64,000 nucleotides of DNA from Halobaculum limi. GTDB taxonomy: Archaea > Halobacteriota > Halobacteria > Halobacteriales > Haloferacaceae. The stretch is taken from contig NZ_CP120468.1 in the NCBI RefSeq assembly GCF_029490015.1, forward strand, positions 1,736,001 to 1,800,000, given 5' to 3'. Position numbers and translations under genes: made by a program. Of the stretch, positions 1 to 8,432 are shown in pieces (position 1 is the stretch's first letter; each line of letters begins with the position of its first letter). The notes under the pieces are model-generated. The model worked only from the letters and a program-made list of their open reading frames with translations. It did not search any database and had not been told where the DNA came from.

Positions 1-1
1 A

Positions 2-334
2 CCCGCCCAGTACGCCGCCGAAGCCGCGCTCTCGGGGCCCCAAGGCGTGGTCGACGAGATGCGCGAAGCGTACGAGCGCCGCCGCGACTTGGTCGTCTCC
101 GGCCTCGCAGACGCCGGCCTGGAGTGTCCGACTCCGCAGGGAGCGTTCTACGCGATGCCGCGCGTCCCCGAGGGGTTCGTCGACGAGTGCATCGAGCGTG
201 GCGTCGTCGTCGTCCCCGGTGAGGCGTTCGGCGAACACGGCGCGGGCCACGCCCGCATCTCCTACGCCGCGAGCGAGGACGACCTGCGGGAGGCACTCGA
301 CATCATCGCCGACGCTGCCGAGGCGGTTCGCTGA
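2..334 (+). CDS. Aminotransferase class I/II, C-terminal fragment
   Basis: The reading frame is open from base 2, so the gene begins before the window. About 110 C-terminal residues remain. They match the small C-terminal domain of fold-type I PLP aminotransferases (AspC-like): an Arg-rich helix (ERRRDLV), a PQGAFYAMP segment typical of the substrate-gating region, VVVVPGEAFGEHGAGHARISYA carrying the Arg that binds the substrate alpha-carboxylate, and a final helix. The lysine that binds PLP lies upstream and cannot be seen. It is followed after 2 bases by a class-V aminotransferase on the same strand, so the two are probably cotranscribed. Aspartate aminotransferase is the most likely activity; substrate cannot be read from this part. 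Confidence 0.85.
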   Translation, partial: PAQYAAEAALSGPQGVVDEMREAYERRRDLVVSGLADAGLECPTPQGAFYAMPRVPEGFVDECIERGVVVVPGEAFGEHGAGHARISYAASEDDLREALDIIADAAEAVR

Positions 335-336
335 CT

Positions 337-1497
337 ATGACCGACTTCGACCCCGCTCTCGGTCCGCGGCCCGACTCACTTGCGGACCTCCGCGAAGCCA
401 TCCCCGCGTGCGACCGCGTGGCCTATTTCAACACGGGCGCGACCGGCCCCTCGCCCGACCGCGTCCTCGACGCCGCGGCGGCGTGGGAGCGCTACCACAA
501 GGTGGACGTCCTCGCGGACGCCGACCCCTACGAGGTCGCGTTCGCGGAGTACGAACGCCTTCGCGAGCGCCTGTCGTCGTTCCTCGACGCCCCGATCGAG
601 ACGGTCGGACTGGTCGAGAGCACCGCCGACGGTCTCAGCGCCGTCGCCGCCGCCTTCGACTGGGAACCGGGTGACGTGGTCGTGCGCACCGACCTCGAAC
701 ACCCCGCCGGGACGCTCCCGTTCGACCGCCTCGCCCGACACCACGGCGTCGAGGTGCGAGTGGTCGAGACGGAGCGAGGGCACATCGACACTGACGCGTT
801 CGCGGACGCCGTTGCCGACGCGGAGATGGCGTGTTTCTCCTCGCTGTCGTGGAACTACGGCACTCAGCTTCCGGTGGAAGAACTCGTCGAAATAGCGGAC
901 GACGCAGGCTTGTTCACGCTCGTCGACGCGGTCCAGTCGCCGGGACAGCGACCGCTCTCGGTGCCCGAGTGGGGCGCAGACGCCGTCGCCTGTTCGGGTC
1001 ACAAGTGGTGTCTCGGGCCGTGGGGTGCGGGGATGCTGTACGTCGATCCCGCGGTCGCCGCCGACCTCCACCCTGCGCAGGTGACGTACCGGAGCGTCGA
1101 GGACGCGATGGCCCACGAGTACGTGCTGAAGCCCGGCGGTGCACGATTCGAGCGCGGCACCGCGTCACTCGCGCCGCACGTCGGTCTGCGTGAAGCGGTC
1201 GGCACGCTGGAATCGGTCGGACTCGACGCCATCGGCGACCGGGTGTTGGAGTTGGCGGGACGGCTGACCGACCGCCTCGACGACGACCGCCTACTGTCGC
1301 CGGCAGCGCCGGAATCCGGCCTCGTCACCGTCGACGTGGCCGACCCCGAGGCGACCGTCGAACGCCTCCACGACGACGGACTGGTGATCCGCGACCTGCC
1401 CGACCCCGAGGCGGTGCGGGCGTCGGTTCACGCGTTCAACACGGAGGCAGAAGTAGACAGGCTGGCAACGGCGCTGAACGACGAACCCGCGCCGTAG
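337..1497 (+). CDS. Aminotransferase class V (cysteine desulfurase-like fold)
   Basis: 386 residues, ATG start 2 bases after the preceding aminotransferase gene. The PLP fold is clear: AYFNTGATGPSP near the N-terminus, an Asp in LVDAVQSPGQ that pairs with the PLP ring, and the Schiff-base lysine in CSGHKWCLGPWG about residue 228. The length suits the isopenicillin-N-epimerase/cysteine-desulfurase-like branch. I see no flexible active-site Cys loop as in a true NifS/SufS, so a desulfurase role is not supported; racemase, lyase or transaminase remain open. The last 23 bases, including most of the stop codon, recur at 2378-2400 after the next gene. Confidence 0.85.
   Translation: MTDFDPALGPRPDSLADLREAIPACDRVAYFNTGATGPSPDRVLDAAAAWERYHKVDVLADADPYEVAFAEYERLRERLSSFLDAPIETVGLVESTADGLSAVAAAFDWEPGDVVVRTDLEHPAGTLPFDRLARHHGVEVRVVETERGHIDTDAFADAVADAEMACFSSLSWNYGTQLPVEELVEIADDAGLFTLVDAVQSPGQRPLSVPEWGADAVACSGHKWCLGPWGAGMLYVDPAVAADLHPAQVTYRSVEDAMAHEYVLKPGGARFERGTASLAPHVGLREAVGTLESVGLDAIGDRVLELAGRLTDRLDDDRLLSPAAPESGLVTVDVADPEATVERLHDDGLVIRDLPDPEAVRASVHAFNTEAEVDRLATALNDEPAP
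1474..1496 (+). repeat. 23-bp direct repeat, left copy
   Basis: The sequence ctgaacgacgaacccgcgcc plus gta ends the class-V aminotransferase gene. The same 23 bases with one change (c to t at position 15) occur at 2378-2400. The two copies bound a segment of about 900 bases holding one complete gene, the signature of an insertion that duplicated its target or of a local recombination event. Confidence 0.75.
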
Positions 1498-1664
1498 GTC
1501 GCGACGAGCACGTATCGGCTACCGCCGCGATACTGATTCGGTACGTTCCGTGCCGCTTTCGCACGCATTCTGTCGGATGATGAGGAAGAAGCGTGTCGAA
1601 GCCGTGTCAAGGCTGACATCTGACGACAGATACAGAGATGTCCACGAGGCGGAAATTCTAGGTT

Positions 1665-2381
1665 ATGCACAGACGACAGTACGTCATCACGGTTCTCGGG
1701 TCGGCCGTCTTGGCTGGACCGGGAGTGGCACACGCGGGCCGCGACAGGAGCGGAGAAGAACGGCCGGATTCGAACACCGGTGACCGACGACAGACGGAAC
1801 CCACGACACCGACCCCGGAATCTGAGGGATTCGGGCCACGGACGTTTTCGGGGACTGGAACGTCGACCTCAGCGGAGTTCGACCTTCGCCGTGGGCCGAT
1901 TACGGCGACGTTCTCGGCCGAAGAGCGTGGGTCGTTCACGACGCAACTGCTGGCCGTCGAGGGCGAGAGTTACGACGATGTCTACCTGACAATTCTGCTC
2001 GCTCCAGTCGAGGGATCGCAAGTGGCGTCGGTCAACGTCGACGGGTCGCACGTTCTCAACGTCGAGACGGACGGCGCGTGGGAGATCACCCTCGAACAAC
2101 CGTCGGACTCGACGGCGCAGCGACTTCCTGTCGAAGCAACGGGGTCCGGCCCAGGATACGTCGATGTGGTGGCGTTCGACGGTGTGGTACGCGTGGCCGG
2201 GACTCACCGTGGCTCGTCGAGTTTCATCGTGGAGACTGTGCCGGTGGACCCAGATGAGTTCGGGGAATTGGTATTCGCCGAAACCGGTCAGTTTGACGGA
2301 GAGACGACCGTCAGAGTCGACGGGCCGTCATACGTGAATGTCGACGCCGACGGTGACTGGACGCTCTCGTTCGGGACCTGA
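1665..2381 (+). CDS. Tat-exported protein with duplicated beta-rich domain
   Basis: 238 residues. The N-terminus MHRRQYVITVLGSAVLAG has twin arginines, a hydrophobic stretch and an AHA cleavage-like site, so it is probably exported by Tat. A short linker rich in Thr, Pro and Glu (residues 30-55) follows. The rest is beta-rich and looks like two copies of one unit: both end in a related pattern, VNVDGSHVLNVETDGAWEITL around residues 120-142 and VRVDGPSYVNVDADGDWTLSF at the C-terminus. No family is recognised and no catalytic motif seen. It lies alone in a segment bounded by the 23-bp repeats; its stop codon is inside the right copy. A cell-surface or binding role is a guess. Confidence 0.7.
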   Translation: MHRRQYVITVLGSAVLAGPGVAHAGRDRSGEERPDSNTGDRRQTEPTTPTPESEGFGPRTFSGTGTSTSAEFDLRRGPITATFSAEERGSFTTQLLAVEGESYDDVYLTILLAPVEGSQVASVNVDGSHVLNVETDGAWEITLEQPSDSTAQRLPVEATGSGPGYVDVVAFDGVVRVAGTHRGSSSFIVETVPVDPDEFGELVFAETGQFDGETTVRVDGPSYVNVDADGDWTLSFGT

Positions 2382-2400
2382 ACGACGAACCTGCGCCGTA
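2378..2400 (+). repeat. 23-bp direct repeat, right copy
   Basis: Matches 1474-1496 at 22 of 23 bases. It provides the stop codon of the exported-protein gene (TGA at 2379-2381). In the aminotransferase frame it would end that gene with TAA at 2399-2401, so joining the left flank directly to base 2401 restores an intact aminotransferase end next to ychF. Confidence 0.75.
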
Positions 2401-2407
2401 ACTCCCG

Positions 2408-3589
2408 TCAGTTCGCCGTCGAGACGATCTTGATCACGTCGCCTTCCTCCAGTTCGGTGTCCTCGCCGATCCGCCGATCGGCTTTCGCGTCGACCGCGTG
2501 GAGGTAGCCGTCGCCGATGTCGGTGTGGACGGAGTACGCGAGGTCCTTCGGGCCGCTCCCGCGCGGGAGCAGGAAGGCGTCGGGGAGGACGTTCCCCTTC
2601 GCGTCGGTCCACCGCGTCTCGTTTTGGACGGGGAACGCCGTGATGTGGTCGAGCAGATCGTACACCGCCTCGTTGAGCGCCTGCTGGACGCCGGTGCCGC
2701 CGAACTGCGCCATCACGTCGCGAATCTGTTCGAGGCCCTTCTCTTGCTGATCGGTGAGGTCACCGACTATCTCGAAGTCCTCGTCGCCGGGGTCGTAGTC
2801 GACGACGCCCGCCTCGGCCGCACGCCGGAGGGCGAGTTCGCCGTCGGCGGTCGCGGGGATGACGGGCTTGTTCGTCTCGCGCAGGCGCTCGATGTTCTCT
2901 GGCGGCGCGATGTCGGCTTTGTTCGCCACGAGGACGATGGGCTTCGTCTGCGCGCGGATGTCGGCTGCGAGGGCCGCGCGGTCCTCGTCGGTCCACTGGA
3001 TCGGGTCCTCGGGGTACTCCAGTCCACGGAGGACGAGCATCACGTCGTGTTCCGTCGCGCCAAAGCCAGTCAGGAGGTCGGTGAGCACCTCCTCCAGATC
3101 GAAGTCGGGAGAACGCGACTTGCGTTCGACGGACTCCCAGTTGCGCTCGAGGATGCCCGCGAGCCACGCGTCCATCTCCGCCTCGATGAAGTCCACTTCC
3201 TCGACGGGGTCGTACTCGCCGACTTCCACCGGTTCCCCCTCGGCGTTCGTCGCACCCGCGGCGTCGACCACTTGGAGGATGACGTCGGCGTCGGTCAGGG
3301 CGTCGAGAAACTGGTTGCCGAGGCCGCGCCCCTCGTGTGCACCAGGGACGAGTCCCGCCACGTCGAGGAGTTCGACCGGGACGTACCGCTTGCCGTCGTG
3401 ACAGTCCTCGTCGCCACAGCGCTCCTCACGAGTGAGACACGGACAGTCGGTGCGGACGTGGGTGACGCCGCGGTTCGGGTCGATGGTCGTGAACGGGTAG
3501 TTGCCCACGTCGACGTCGGCCATCGTCGCGGCCGTGTAGAAGGTGGACTTGCCCGCGTTGGGCTTGCCCGCGAGCGCGATAGAGAGCAT
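2408..3589 (-). CDS. ychF: Redox-regulated ATPase YchF (OLA1 family)
   Basis: 393 residues. The chosen ATG at 3589 gives the family's usual start, MLSIALAGKPNAGKSTFY; an upstream ATG would add 20 unrelated basic residues. G1 is GKPNAGKST at residues 8-16, G3 is DVAGLVPGAHEGRGLGNQFL, and the G4-like motif is NKADIA. The C-terminal region carries the TGS domain (around AFLLPRGSGPKDLAYSVHTDIGDGYLHAV). YchF/OLA1 proteins are universal ribosome-associated P-loop NTPases that prefer ATP and are linked to translation and oxidative stress. A Cys-rich insertion (CPCLTREERCGDEDC) follows the first strand, as is common in archaeal members. Transcribed convergently with the exported protein gene. Confidence 0.95.
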   Translation of the reverse strand: MLSIALAGKPNAGKSTFYTAATMADVDVGNYPFTTIDPNRGVTHVRTDCPCLTREERCGDEDCHDGKRYVPVELLDVAGLVPGAHEGRGLGNQFLDALTDADVILQVVDAAGATNAEGEPVEVGEYDPVEEVDFIEAEMDAWLAGILERNWESVERKSRSPDFDLEEVLTDLLTGFGATEHDVMLVLRGLEYPEDPIQWTDEDRAALAADIRAQTKPIVLVANKADIAPPENIERLRETNKPVIPATADGELALRRAAEAGVVDYDPGDEDFEIVGDLTDQQEKGLEQIRDVMAQFGGTGVQQALNEAVYDLLDHITAFPVQNETRWTDAKGNVLPDAFLLPRGSGPKDLAYSVHTDIGDGYLHAVDAKADRRIGEDTELEEGDVIKIVSTAN

Positions 3590-3694
3590 ACGGATTACTC
3601 CTCGGGGGCGTCGAAAGGCGCTTTCGGTCGGCCGCCTCCTCGCCCCCACACGAGACCCCCGAAGTTACCACCGAGCGCCACGACCGTCTCACCG

Positions 3695-4723
3695 ATGGTC
3701 GCCCTCTCGGTCGTCTCCGACCTCGCGCTTCTCGCGGTCGGGGTAGCCGCACTGTGGGCGGGCGCTCGACTCCTCGTCGCCGCGTCCGTGCGACTCGCTC
3801 GTCGCGTCGGCTTCTCCGAACTCCTGATCGGCGTCACGGTCGTCGCACTCGGCACCTCCAGCCCGGAGATCGTCGTCACCGTCGAGGCCGCACTCATCGG
3901 CGTGGGCGAACTCGCCGTCGGCAACGTCGTCGGCTCGAACCTGTACAACCTCGCGGTCGTCCTCGGGGCGGTCGCGATGTTCGGATCGTTCCCGGTCGAC
4001 CGAACGATCGTCCACCGTGACGGGGTCGCACTCCTCGTCGCGACGCTCGCGTGTGCGCTCGCACTCGTCGACCTCCGCGTGACGCCGACCGAGGGACTCG
4101 TCTTTCTCGGCCTCCTCGCGGCGTACACCGTCGTCTCGTTCAAGACAGGAGTTGACACCAGCGACGAGACCGATTCAGAGGAGGTCGACCCGGACGCGGA
4201 TGCGGTCGTCGACTCGGTCGCCGGGCCCGATGCGGTCGACCTCTCGACGCCGGCACAGCGGATCGGAGCGGGCCCCGTCCGTGACATCCTGTTCGTCGTC
4301 GTCGGCCTCGCCGTCGTCCTCGTCGGCGGTGACCTCCTCGTCGGATCGGCAGTTCGGATCGCGCGACTCGCGGGACTCTCCGAGTGGGTGATCGGCGGCA
4401 CCGTCGTCGCCGCCGGCACCTCGACCCCGGAGTTCGCGGTGTCGCTGGTCGCAGTGCGGCAAGGAAGCCTCGGCGTCTCCGTCGGCAACGTCGTTGGCTC
4501 CAGCGTGTTCAATGTCCTCGGTGTCCTGGGTTTGGCGTCGCTGTTGACGCCGTTGACCGTCGGCCCGCCTGCGTTGTGGACGGTGGGGTGGCTCGTCGTG
4601 CTCACCCTCCTCGTGGTCGCCGCGCTGTGGTCCGGGCGAGAACTCACTCGCGCCGAGGGCGTCTTGCTCGCGTGTTCGGAGGCGATTCGCTGGGCGCTCA
4701 GCCTGTTGCGCGTCGTCGGCTGA
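3695..4723 (+). CDS. Sodium/calcium antiporter family (CaCA) protein
   Basis: 342 residues, about 10 membrane segments. It has the two inverted alpha-repeats of the Ca2+/cation antiporter superfamily: GTSSPEIVVTV with GNVVGSNLYN in the first half and GTSTPEFAVSL with GNVVGSSVFN in the second. The acidic residues in both GTS-PE motifs bind the transported cation. The two halves are joined by a cytoplasmic acidic loop (about residues 155-195). The ATG at 3695 is chosen because the frame upstream only runs antisense to ychF. Related to YrbG/MJ0091; cation preference cannot be read. A second, distantly related antiporter lies at 31750-32769. Confidence 0.9.
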   Translation: MVALSVVSDLALLAVGVAALWAGARLLVAASVRLARRVGFSELLIGVTVVALGTSSPEIVVTVEAALIGVGELAVGNVVGSNLYNLAVVLGAVAMFGSFPVDRTIVHRDGVALLVATLACALALVDLRVTPTEGLVFLGLLAAYTVVSFKTGVDTSDETDSEEVDPDADAVVDSVAGPDAVDLSTPAQRIGAGPVRDILFVVVGLAVVLVGGDLLVGSAVRIARLAGLSEWVIGGTVVAAGTSTPEFAVSLVAVRQGSLGVSVGNVVGSSVFNVLGVLGLASLLTPLTVGPPALWTVGWLVVLTLLVVAALWSGRELTRAEGVLLACSEAIRWALSLLRVVG

Positions 4724-4767
4724 ACGGCGTCTGGTCCACGTCGCCACCGCGGGCCTCGTGCCGTCTG

Positions 4768-4775
4768 TTTAAATA
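4768..4775 (+). promoter_or_regulatory. TATA box of the DUF5800-like gene
   Basis: TTTAAATA lies 23-30 bases before the ATG at 4798, the spacing expected for a leaderless haloarchaeal transcript. Confidence 0.6.
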
Positions 4776-4797
4776 CGAACGTCGGCTACCCTCGGGT

Positions 4798-4992
4798 ATG
4801 ACCGCACTATCGTTCGACGAGACCGGCGTCGACGTCGTCTACGAGGGAACTGAGTTCCGACTGGAGAAAGAGTTGATCGAGGAGGCGACACAGAAGTCGT
4901 ACGTCGACGTGACCGACCACGAGGTGTTGCAGATCGTCGAGGAGTCGCCCGCACTCTCGGGCGAGCCACGACGGGTCGGCGACATCATCTGA
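4798..4992 (+). CDS. Small conserved haloarchaeal protein (DUF5800-like)
   Basis: 64 residues, acidic, with a preceding TATA box. The text FDETGVDVVYEGTEFRLEKE and the tail GEPRRVGDII match my memory of the haloarchaeal DUF5800 family of 60-70 residue proteins with no known function. It has no signal peptide or membrane segment and is predicted to be a small alpha/beta cytoplasmic protein. The family name is from recall and should be treated as likely rather than proven. Confidence 0.75.
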   Translation: MTALSFDETGVDVVYEGTEFRLEKELIEEATQKSYVDVTDHEVLQIVEESPALSGEPRRVGDII

Positions 4993-5012
4993 CCTGCGCT
5001 GGGCTTCTCCGC

Positions 5013-5276
5013 TCAACTGAGGCCGCGTTTGTCCGGTTCTTCCTCCAGCGTGCCCGCCCGGTCGACGAGGTGGTCGATGAGGCGGGTCGCCGTCTGCTCG
5101 ACCTCTGAGAGGTCGTCGTCTGCCTGGCCTTTCACGCGGACGTTCACCTGGTACAGCGTCAGTTCTACCTCTGGAGCAGTCTCCGGTGTCGACTCCGCAC
5201 GTGTCGGTGCCGCGTCGTCTCCGGCCCCGTCTGCGGTCTCGCCGTTGTCCTCGCCTGCCGCCTCGGTGTCGCTCAT
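5013..5276 (-). CDS. Small acidic conserved haloarchaeal protein
   Basis: 87 residues from the ATG at 5276. The first 38 residues are disordered and rich in Glu, Asp and Ala. The rest (VELTLYQVNVRVKGQADDDL followed by a helix ending in LIDHLVDRAG) looks like one beta hairpin and one helix, a compact conserved core. I do not recognise a function. It is separated by 65 bases from the exonuclease gene upstream on the same strand and may be cotranscribed with it. Confidence 0.65.
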   Translation of the reverse strand: MSDTEAAGEDNGETADGAGDDAAPTRAESTPETAPEVELTLYQVNVRVKGQADDDLSEVEQTATRLIDHLVDRAGTLEEEPDKRGLS

Positions 5277-5341
5277 TGGCCGTGAGCCACCTGCCTCCCC
5301 CAAAAGGGTGCCGCTCGACGGAGGTGGTCAGCGTTCGAACG

Positions 5342-6106
5342 TCACTCGTCGAGGTGCAGGCTCTCGGGGAACGTCTCGCGGTGGAGTCGCCCAGCAACCT
5401 CGTCGGCCAGCGTCTGGAGATTCACTGTGTCGTCGCGGTTGTAGGAGACGAGCTTCTCCAGTGCGTGGTCGTCGCCGTCCTCGTACTCGTACCACAGGCG
5501 GACGGCGTCGCGGCCCGTAAGTTCGGGGCCGTCGCGGGCGATACCGATCTCCTGCTCGATGGGCTTGAGGCCACCCGTCAGCCCGAGCGTCCGACACGGA
5601 TACATCAGGTCGAGGTGCGGAGTGTCAATGTCGAGACCGAAGGACGTCTCGAGAAACGGCACGTCGAAGCGTGCGCCGTTGAACGTGACGAGGAGGTCGG
5701 CGTCGCGGAACTGCTCGCGCAGCGTCTCTGCCGAGAGGTCGCGCCCGCGGACGAGCGTCTCCGTCTCACCGGCCTGGTGAAACGAGACCGTGGTGACGCG
5801 GTCCCGCTCTTGGGAGAGGCCAGTCGTCTCGATGTCGAAGAAACACGCGCCGTCGCGGAAGTCCTCGTACAGGCGCCAGCGCTCGCCCGACGGGAACGCG
5901 TCGTCGAAGAACGCGCTGTCGCGGTCGTCGAGTCGCTCGGTCGCCTCGTCGATGAACGACTCGATGCGGGAGGCGGTCGTCGCCCCGACGCCCGGGGCGC
6001 GGTCCTGTCGGAACTGCCCCCACTCCCGGATGTCGTTCTCCCACATCCGTCGCTCCGTCGTCGCGCCGACGCCCTGCACCGGAATGAAACTGTTTCGGAT
6101 GCGCAT
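5342..6106 (-). CDS. DEDD-type 3'-5' exonuclease (YprB-like RNase H fold)
   Basis: 254 residues from ATG 6106. An N-terminal helix-hairpin-like region (FIPVQGVGATTERRMWE, then a second GVGATTASRI copy) resembles DNA-binding hairpins. The nuclease domain has the three exonuclease motifs: FFDIETTGL (Exo I, Asp and Glu), LVTFNGARFDVPFLE (Exo II, Asp), and YNRDDTVNL (Exo III, Asp), near residues 105, 160 and 225. This is the RNase_H_2/YprB pattern, a predicted single-strand exonuclease that may act in DNA repair or RNA turnover. The SRAP repair gene starts divergently 155 bases away, and a repair setting fits both. Confidence 0.85.
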   Translation of the reverse strand: MRIRNSFIPVQGVGATTERRMWENDIREWGQFRQDRAPGVGATTASRIESFIDEATERLDDRDSAFFDDAFPSGERWRLYEDFRDGACFFDIETTGLSQERDRVTTVSFHQAGETETLVRGRDLSAETLREQFRDADLLVTFNGARFDVPFLETSFGLDIDTPHLDLMYPCRTLGLTGGLKPIEQEIGIARDGPELTGRDAVRLWYEYEDGDDHALEKLVSYNRDDTVNLQTLADEVAGRLHRETFPESLHLDE

Positions 6107-6261
6107 AGTGTGGTAGCGGTGACGGCCGCCCGCAGACGGCAGTGGGCGACCGTCGTCTCTACTGTGATGGAGTCGCTGTGCGGCTAAAACGTTCTGTTGC
6201 GTCGGCCTCAGGATGGGCAACGCGCGGTACGGTTATTCCGACGGCGGCCGTCGCTTCGGGT

Positions 6262-6963
6262 ATGTGTGGACGCTATTCGCTGACCGTGACGGCCGACGCC
6301 CTCGCCGAACGGTTCGATGCCGCCGTCCCGGACGACTGGGGACCGCGATACAACTGTGCCCCCGGGCAGGACCTCCCCGTCCTCGCGAACGACGCCCCCG
6401 AGTCGTTCCGCCGGATGACGTGGGGGTACACGCCGCCGTGGGCCGACGAGTCGTTCGACCTCATCAACGCGCGGACGGAGACGGTCGACGAGAAGCGCAC
6501 GTTCGCGGAGTCGTTCGAGTCGCGCCGGTGTCTCGTCCCCGCCGACGGCTTCTACGAGTGGAGTGACCACGCCGGCGAGAAACGCCCCTACCGGGTCGCG
6601 TTCGACGACGAACGCGTGTTCGCGATGGCGGGCATCTACGCGACGTGGGAGCCACCACAACGACAGACCGGCCTCGGGGAGTGGGGAGCAGGCGGCGACG
6701 AAACGGAGGAGGACGACCGTATCGAGGCATTCGCCGTTCTCACAACGGAGCCAAACGACCGAATCGGCGAACTCCACCACCGAATGGCGGTCGTCCTGCC
6801 CGAGGATCGAGAGGCAGACTGGCTTGCGGGCGACGTGGCGAAGGCCGACCTGTTGGATCCGTATCCGGGCGACGACTTGGGCTGGTACCCGGTGTCGACG
6901 CGGGTGAACTCTCCCGCGAACGATGATCCCTCCCTGATCGAAGCGGTCGACGCCGAGGGGTAG
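6262..6963 (+). CDS. SOS response-associated peptidase (SRAP, YedK/HMCES)
   Basis: 233 residues starting MCGRYSL, the invariant start of this family: after Met removal, Cys2 becomes the N-terminal nucleophile. Other family marks are NARTET, the CLVPADGFYEW segment with the catalytic Glu, and ELHHRMAVVL with the active-site His. SRAP proteins bind abasic sites in single-stranded DNA and form a stable thiazolidine crosslink through Cys2, shielding the lesion. The insertion after YATWEPP (an acidic loop of about 25 residues) is typical of haloarchaeal versions. The frame is open upstream, but the Cys2 rule fixes the start. Confidence 0.93.
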   Translation: MCGRYSLTVTADALAERFDAAVPDDWGPRYNCAPGQDLPVLANDAPESFRRMTWGYTPPWADESFDLINARTETVDEKRTFAESFESRRCLVPADGFYEWSDHAGEKRPYRVAFDDERVFAMAGIYATWEPPQRQTGLGEWGAGGDETEEDDRIEAFAVLTTEPNDRIGELHHRMAVVLPEDREADWLAGDVAKADLLDPYPGDDLGWYPVSTRVNSPANDDPSLIEAVDAEG

Positions 6964-7030
6964 TCGCACGCGTCGGCGTCCGACGAACCGCGCGTCGCTG
7001 GCCGCTTCCTCTCGACGAAATCTGACTCTC

Positions 7031-7038
7031 AGTATATC
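7031..7038 (+). promoter_or_regulatory. TATA box of the DUF389-type gene
   Basis: AGTATATC lies 24-31 bases before the ATG at 7062, in an otherwise GC-rich intergenic stretch. Confidence 0.55.
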
Positions 7039-7061
7039 TGTTCGTAGCGCATCATATCGGT

Positions 7062-8432
7062 ATGCGACTCGTACAGGTCCTCATTCCCGAAGGAAACAGC
7101 GGGGCCGTCCTCTCCGCGCTCGACGAACAGGGCGTTGACTACGTCGTGTTCCCCGAAATCGGTCGTGGAGGGTTCGAGGCGATGGTCCAGTTCCCGATTC
7201 CGCCGAGCGGCGTCGAGACGGTACTGGAGCGGATGGTCGAAGCCGGCATCGACGACGACGCGTACACCATCGTCCTCGCGACCGAGACTGTCGTCTCCCG
7301 CAACCTCTCGGCGTTGGAGGCGCGGTTCCCCGGTCTGCGAATCTCTCGTGAAGAACTGCACGCCCGCGCTCGTGAGTTGGCGCCGGCGAACTCGACGTTC
7401 TTCGCGTTTCTCGTCCTCAGTACGGTCATCGCGACGACTGGCCTCCTCCTCGATTCGGCGGCGACCATCATCGGTGCGATGGTCGTCGCACCCCTGATGG
7501 GTCCAGCCATCTCCGCGAGCGTCGGGACCGTCCTCGACGACCGCGAGATGACTGCCCGCGGGATCCGACTGCAGGTCACCGGTCTCCTCGTCGCGATCCT
7601 CGTCGGCGCAGTGCTGGGCCTCATCCTCCAGCAGACGTTCCTCGTCCCCTCGCGACTCGACATCACGACGATCCCACAGGTGGCCGAGCGCACGAGTCCG
7701 AACTTCCTGTCGCTGTTTCTCGCGCTCGGGTCGGGCATCGCCGGCGCGATCAGCATCATCCGCGGGTCGGGGTCGTCGCTCGTCGGCGTTGCCATCGCCG
7801 TCGCCCTCGTCCCGCCCGCCGCCACCTCCGGCCTCGGCATCGCCTACGGCCTCCCGACCGTCGCCGTCGCGGGCGCACTACTCGTCGTCGTGAACCTCCT
7901 CGCGATCAACGTCTCCGCGCTGGTGCTCCTCTACATCGCCGGCTTCCGCCCCCTCGAACGCGACGCGACCGACGTCGTCCGCTCGAACGTCCGGTGGCGC
8001 GTCGCCGCCATCGCGGCGTCCATCGTCGTCCTCTCGGTCGTCCTCATCGGCGTCTCGTACGCGACGTTCACCGTCCAGTCGTTCGAAGAAGAGACGCAGT
8101 TGGTGTTCGACCAAGTGTTCGTCGAGAACGACTTCGACGGGTACGTCCTCCTCGACGTCTCCGTCGACTTCCACGCAGCCGACCTGATCCTCGGGAACGA
8201 ACCGCGCGTCGACGTCCTCCTCGGCGTCCCACCCGACGTCGAACGACGACCGAACCTCGCGCAGACGTTCGACGACATCCTCACCGAACGGACCGGCCGC
8301 GACGTGGTCGTCAGGATCGGTTTCGTCGACGAACAGATATCAGATCAGGAACCAGCCGAGCCGATCGGTTCCACTGATCCCCGTTCCACCAAATTCCAAG
8401 CGGCAGGGCCCCTGACGAGGCCAATCGGCTGA
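7062..8432 (+). CDS. DUF389/TIGR00341 family integral membrane protein
   Basis: 456 residues. The N-terminal 100 residues form a soluble ACT-like domain (MRLVQVLIPEGNSGAVLSAL), followed by about seven membrane segments including the family signature GAMVVAPLMGPAISASVGT and a long loop of hydrophilic C-terminal residues with VQSFEEETQLVFDQVF. The function of the family is unknown; a transport or sensing role is often supposed. The last 20 residues (from STDPRSTKF) are basic and unlike the rest, and they end in AT-rich DNA next to the recombinase module, so the original C-terminus may have been altered. Confidence 0.85.
   Translation: MRLVQVLIPEGNSGAVLSALDEQGVDYVVFPEIGRGGFEAMVQFPIPPSGVETVLERMVEAGIDDDAYTIVLATETVVSRNLSALEARFPGLRISREELHARARELAPANSTFFAFLVLSTVIATTGLLLDSAATIIGAMVVAPLMGPAISASVGTVLDDREMTARGIRLQVTGLLVAILVGAVLGLILQQTFLVPSRLDITTIPQVAERTSPNFLSLFLALGSGIAGAISIIRGSGSSLVGVAIAVALVPPAATSGLGIAYGLPTVAVAGALLVVVNLLAINVSALVLLYIAGFRPLERDATDVVRSNVRWRVAAIAASIVVLSVVLIGVSYATFTVQSFEEETQLVFDQVFVENDFDGYVLLDVSVDFHAADLILGNEPRVDVLLGVPPDVERRPNLAQTFDDILTERTGRDVVVRIGFVDEQISDQEPAEPIGSTDPRSTKFQAAGPLTRPIG

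Noticed and set aside
376-1116. Long open frame antisense to the class-V aminotransferase
   Set aside because: High-GC genes create long antisense frames. The product is Arg-rich and lacks the acidic composition of haloarchaeal proteins.
2498-3694. Extension of the antiporter frame upstream of 3695
   Set aside because: It runs antisense to ychF, encodes charged non-membrane sequence, and the family start is at 3695.
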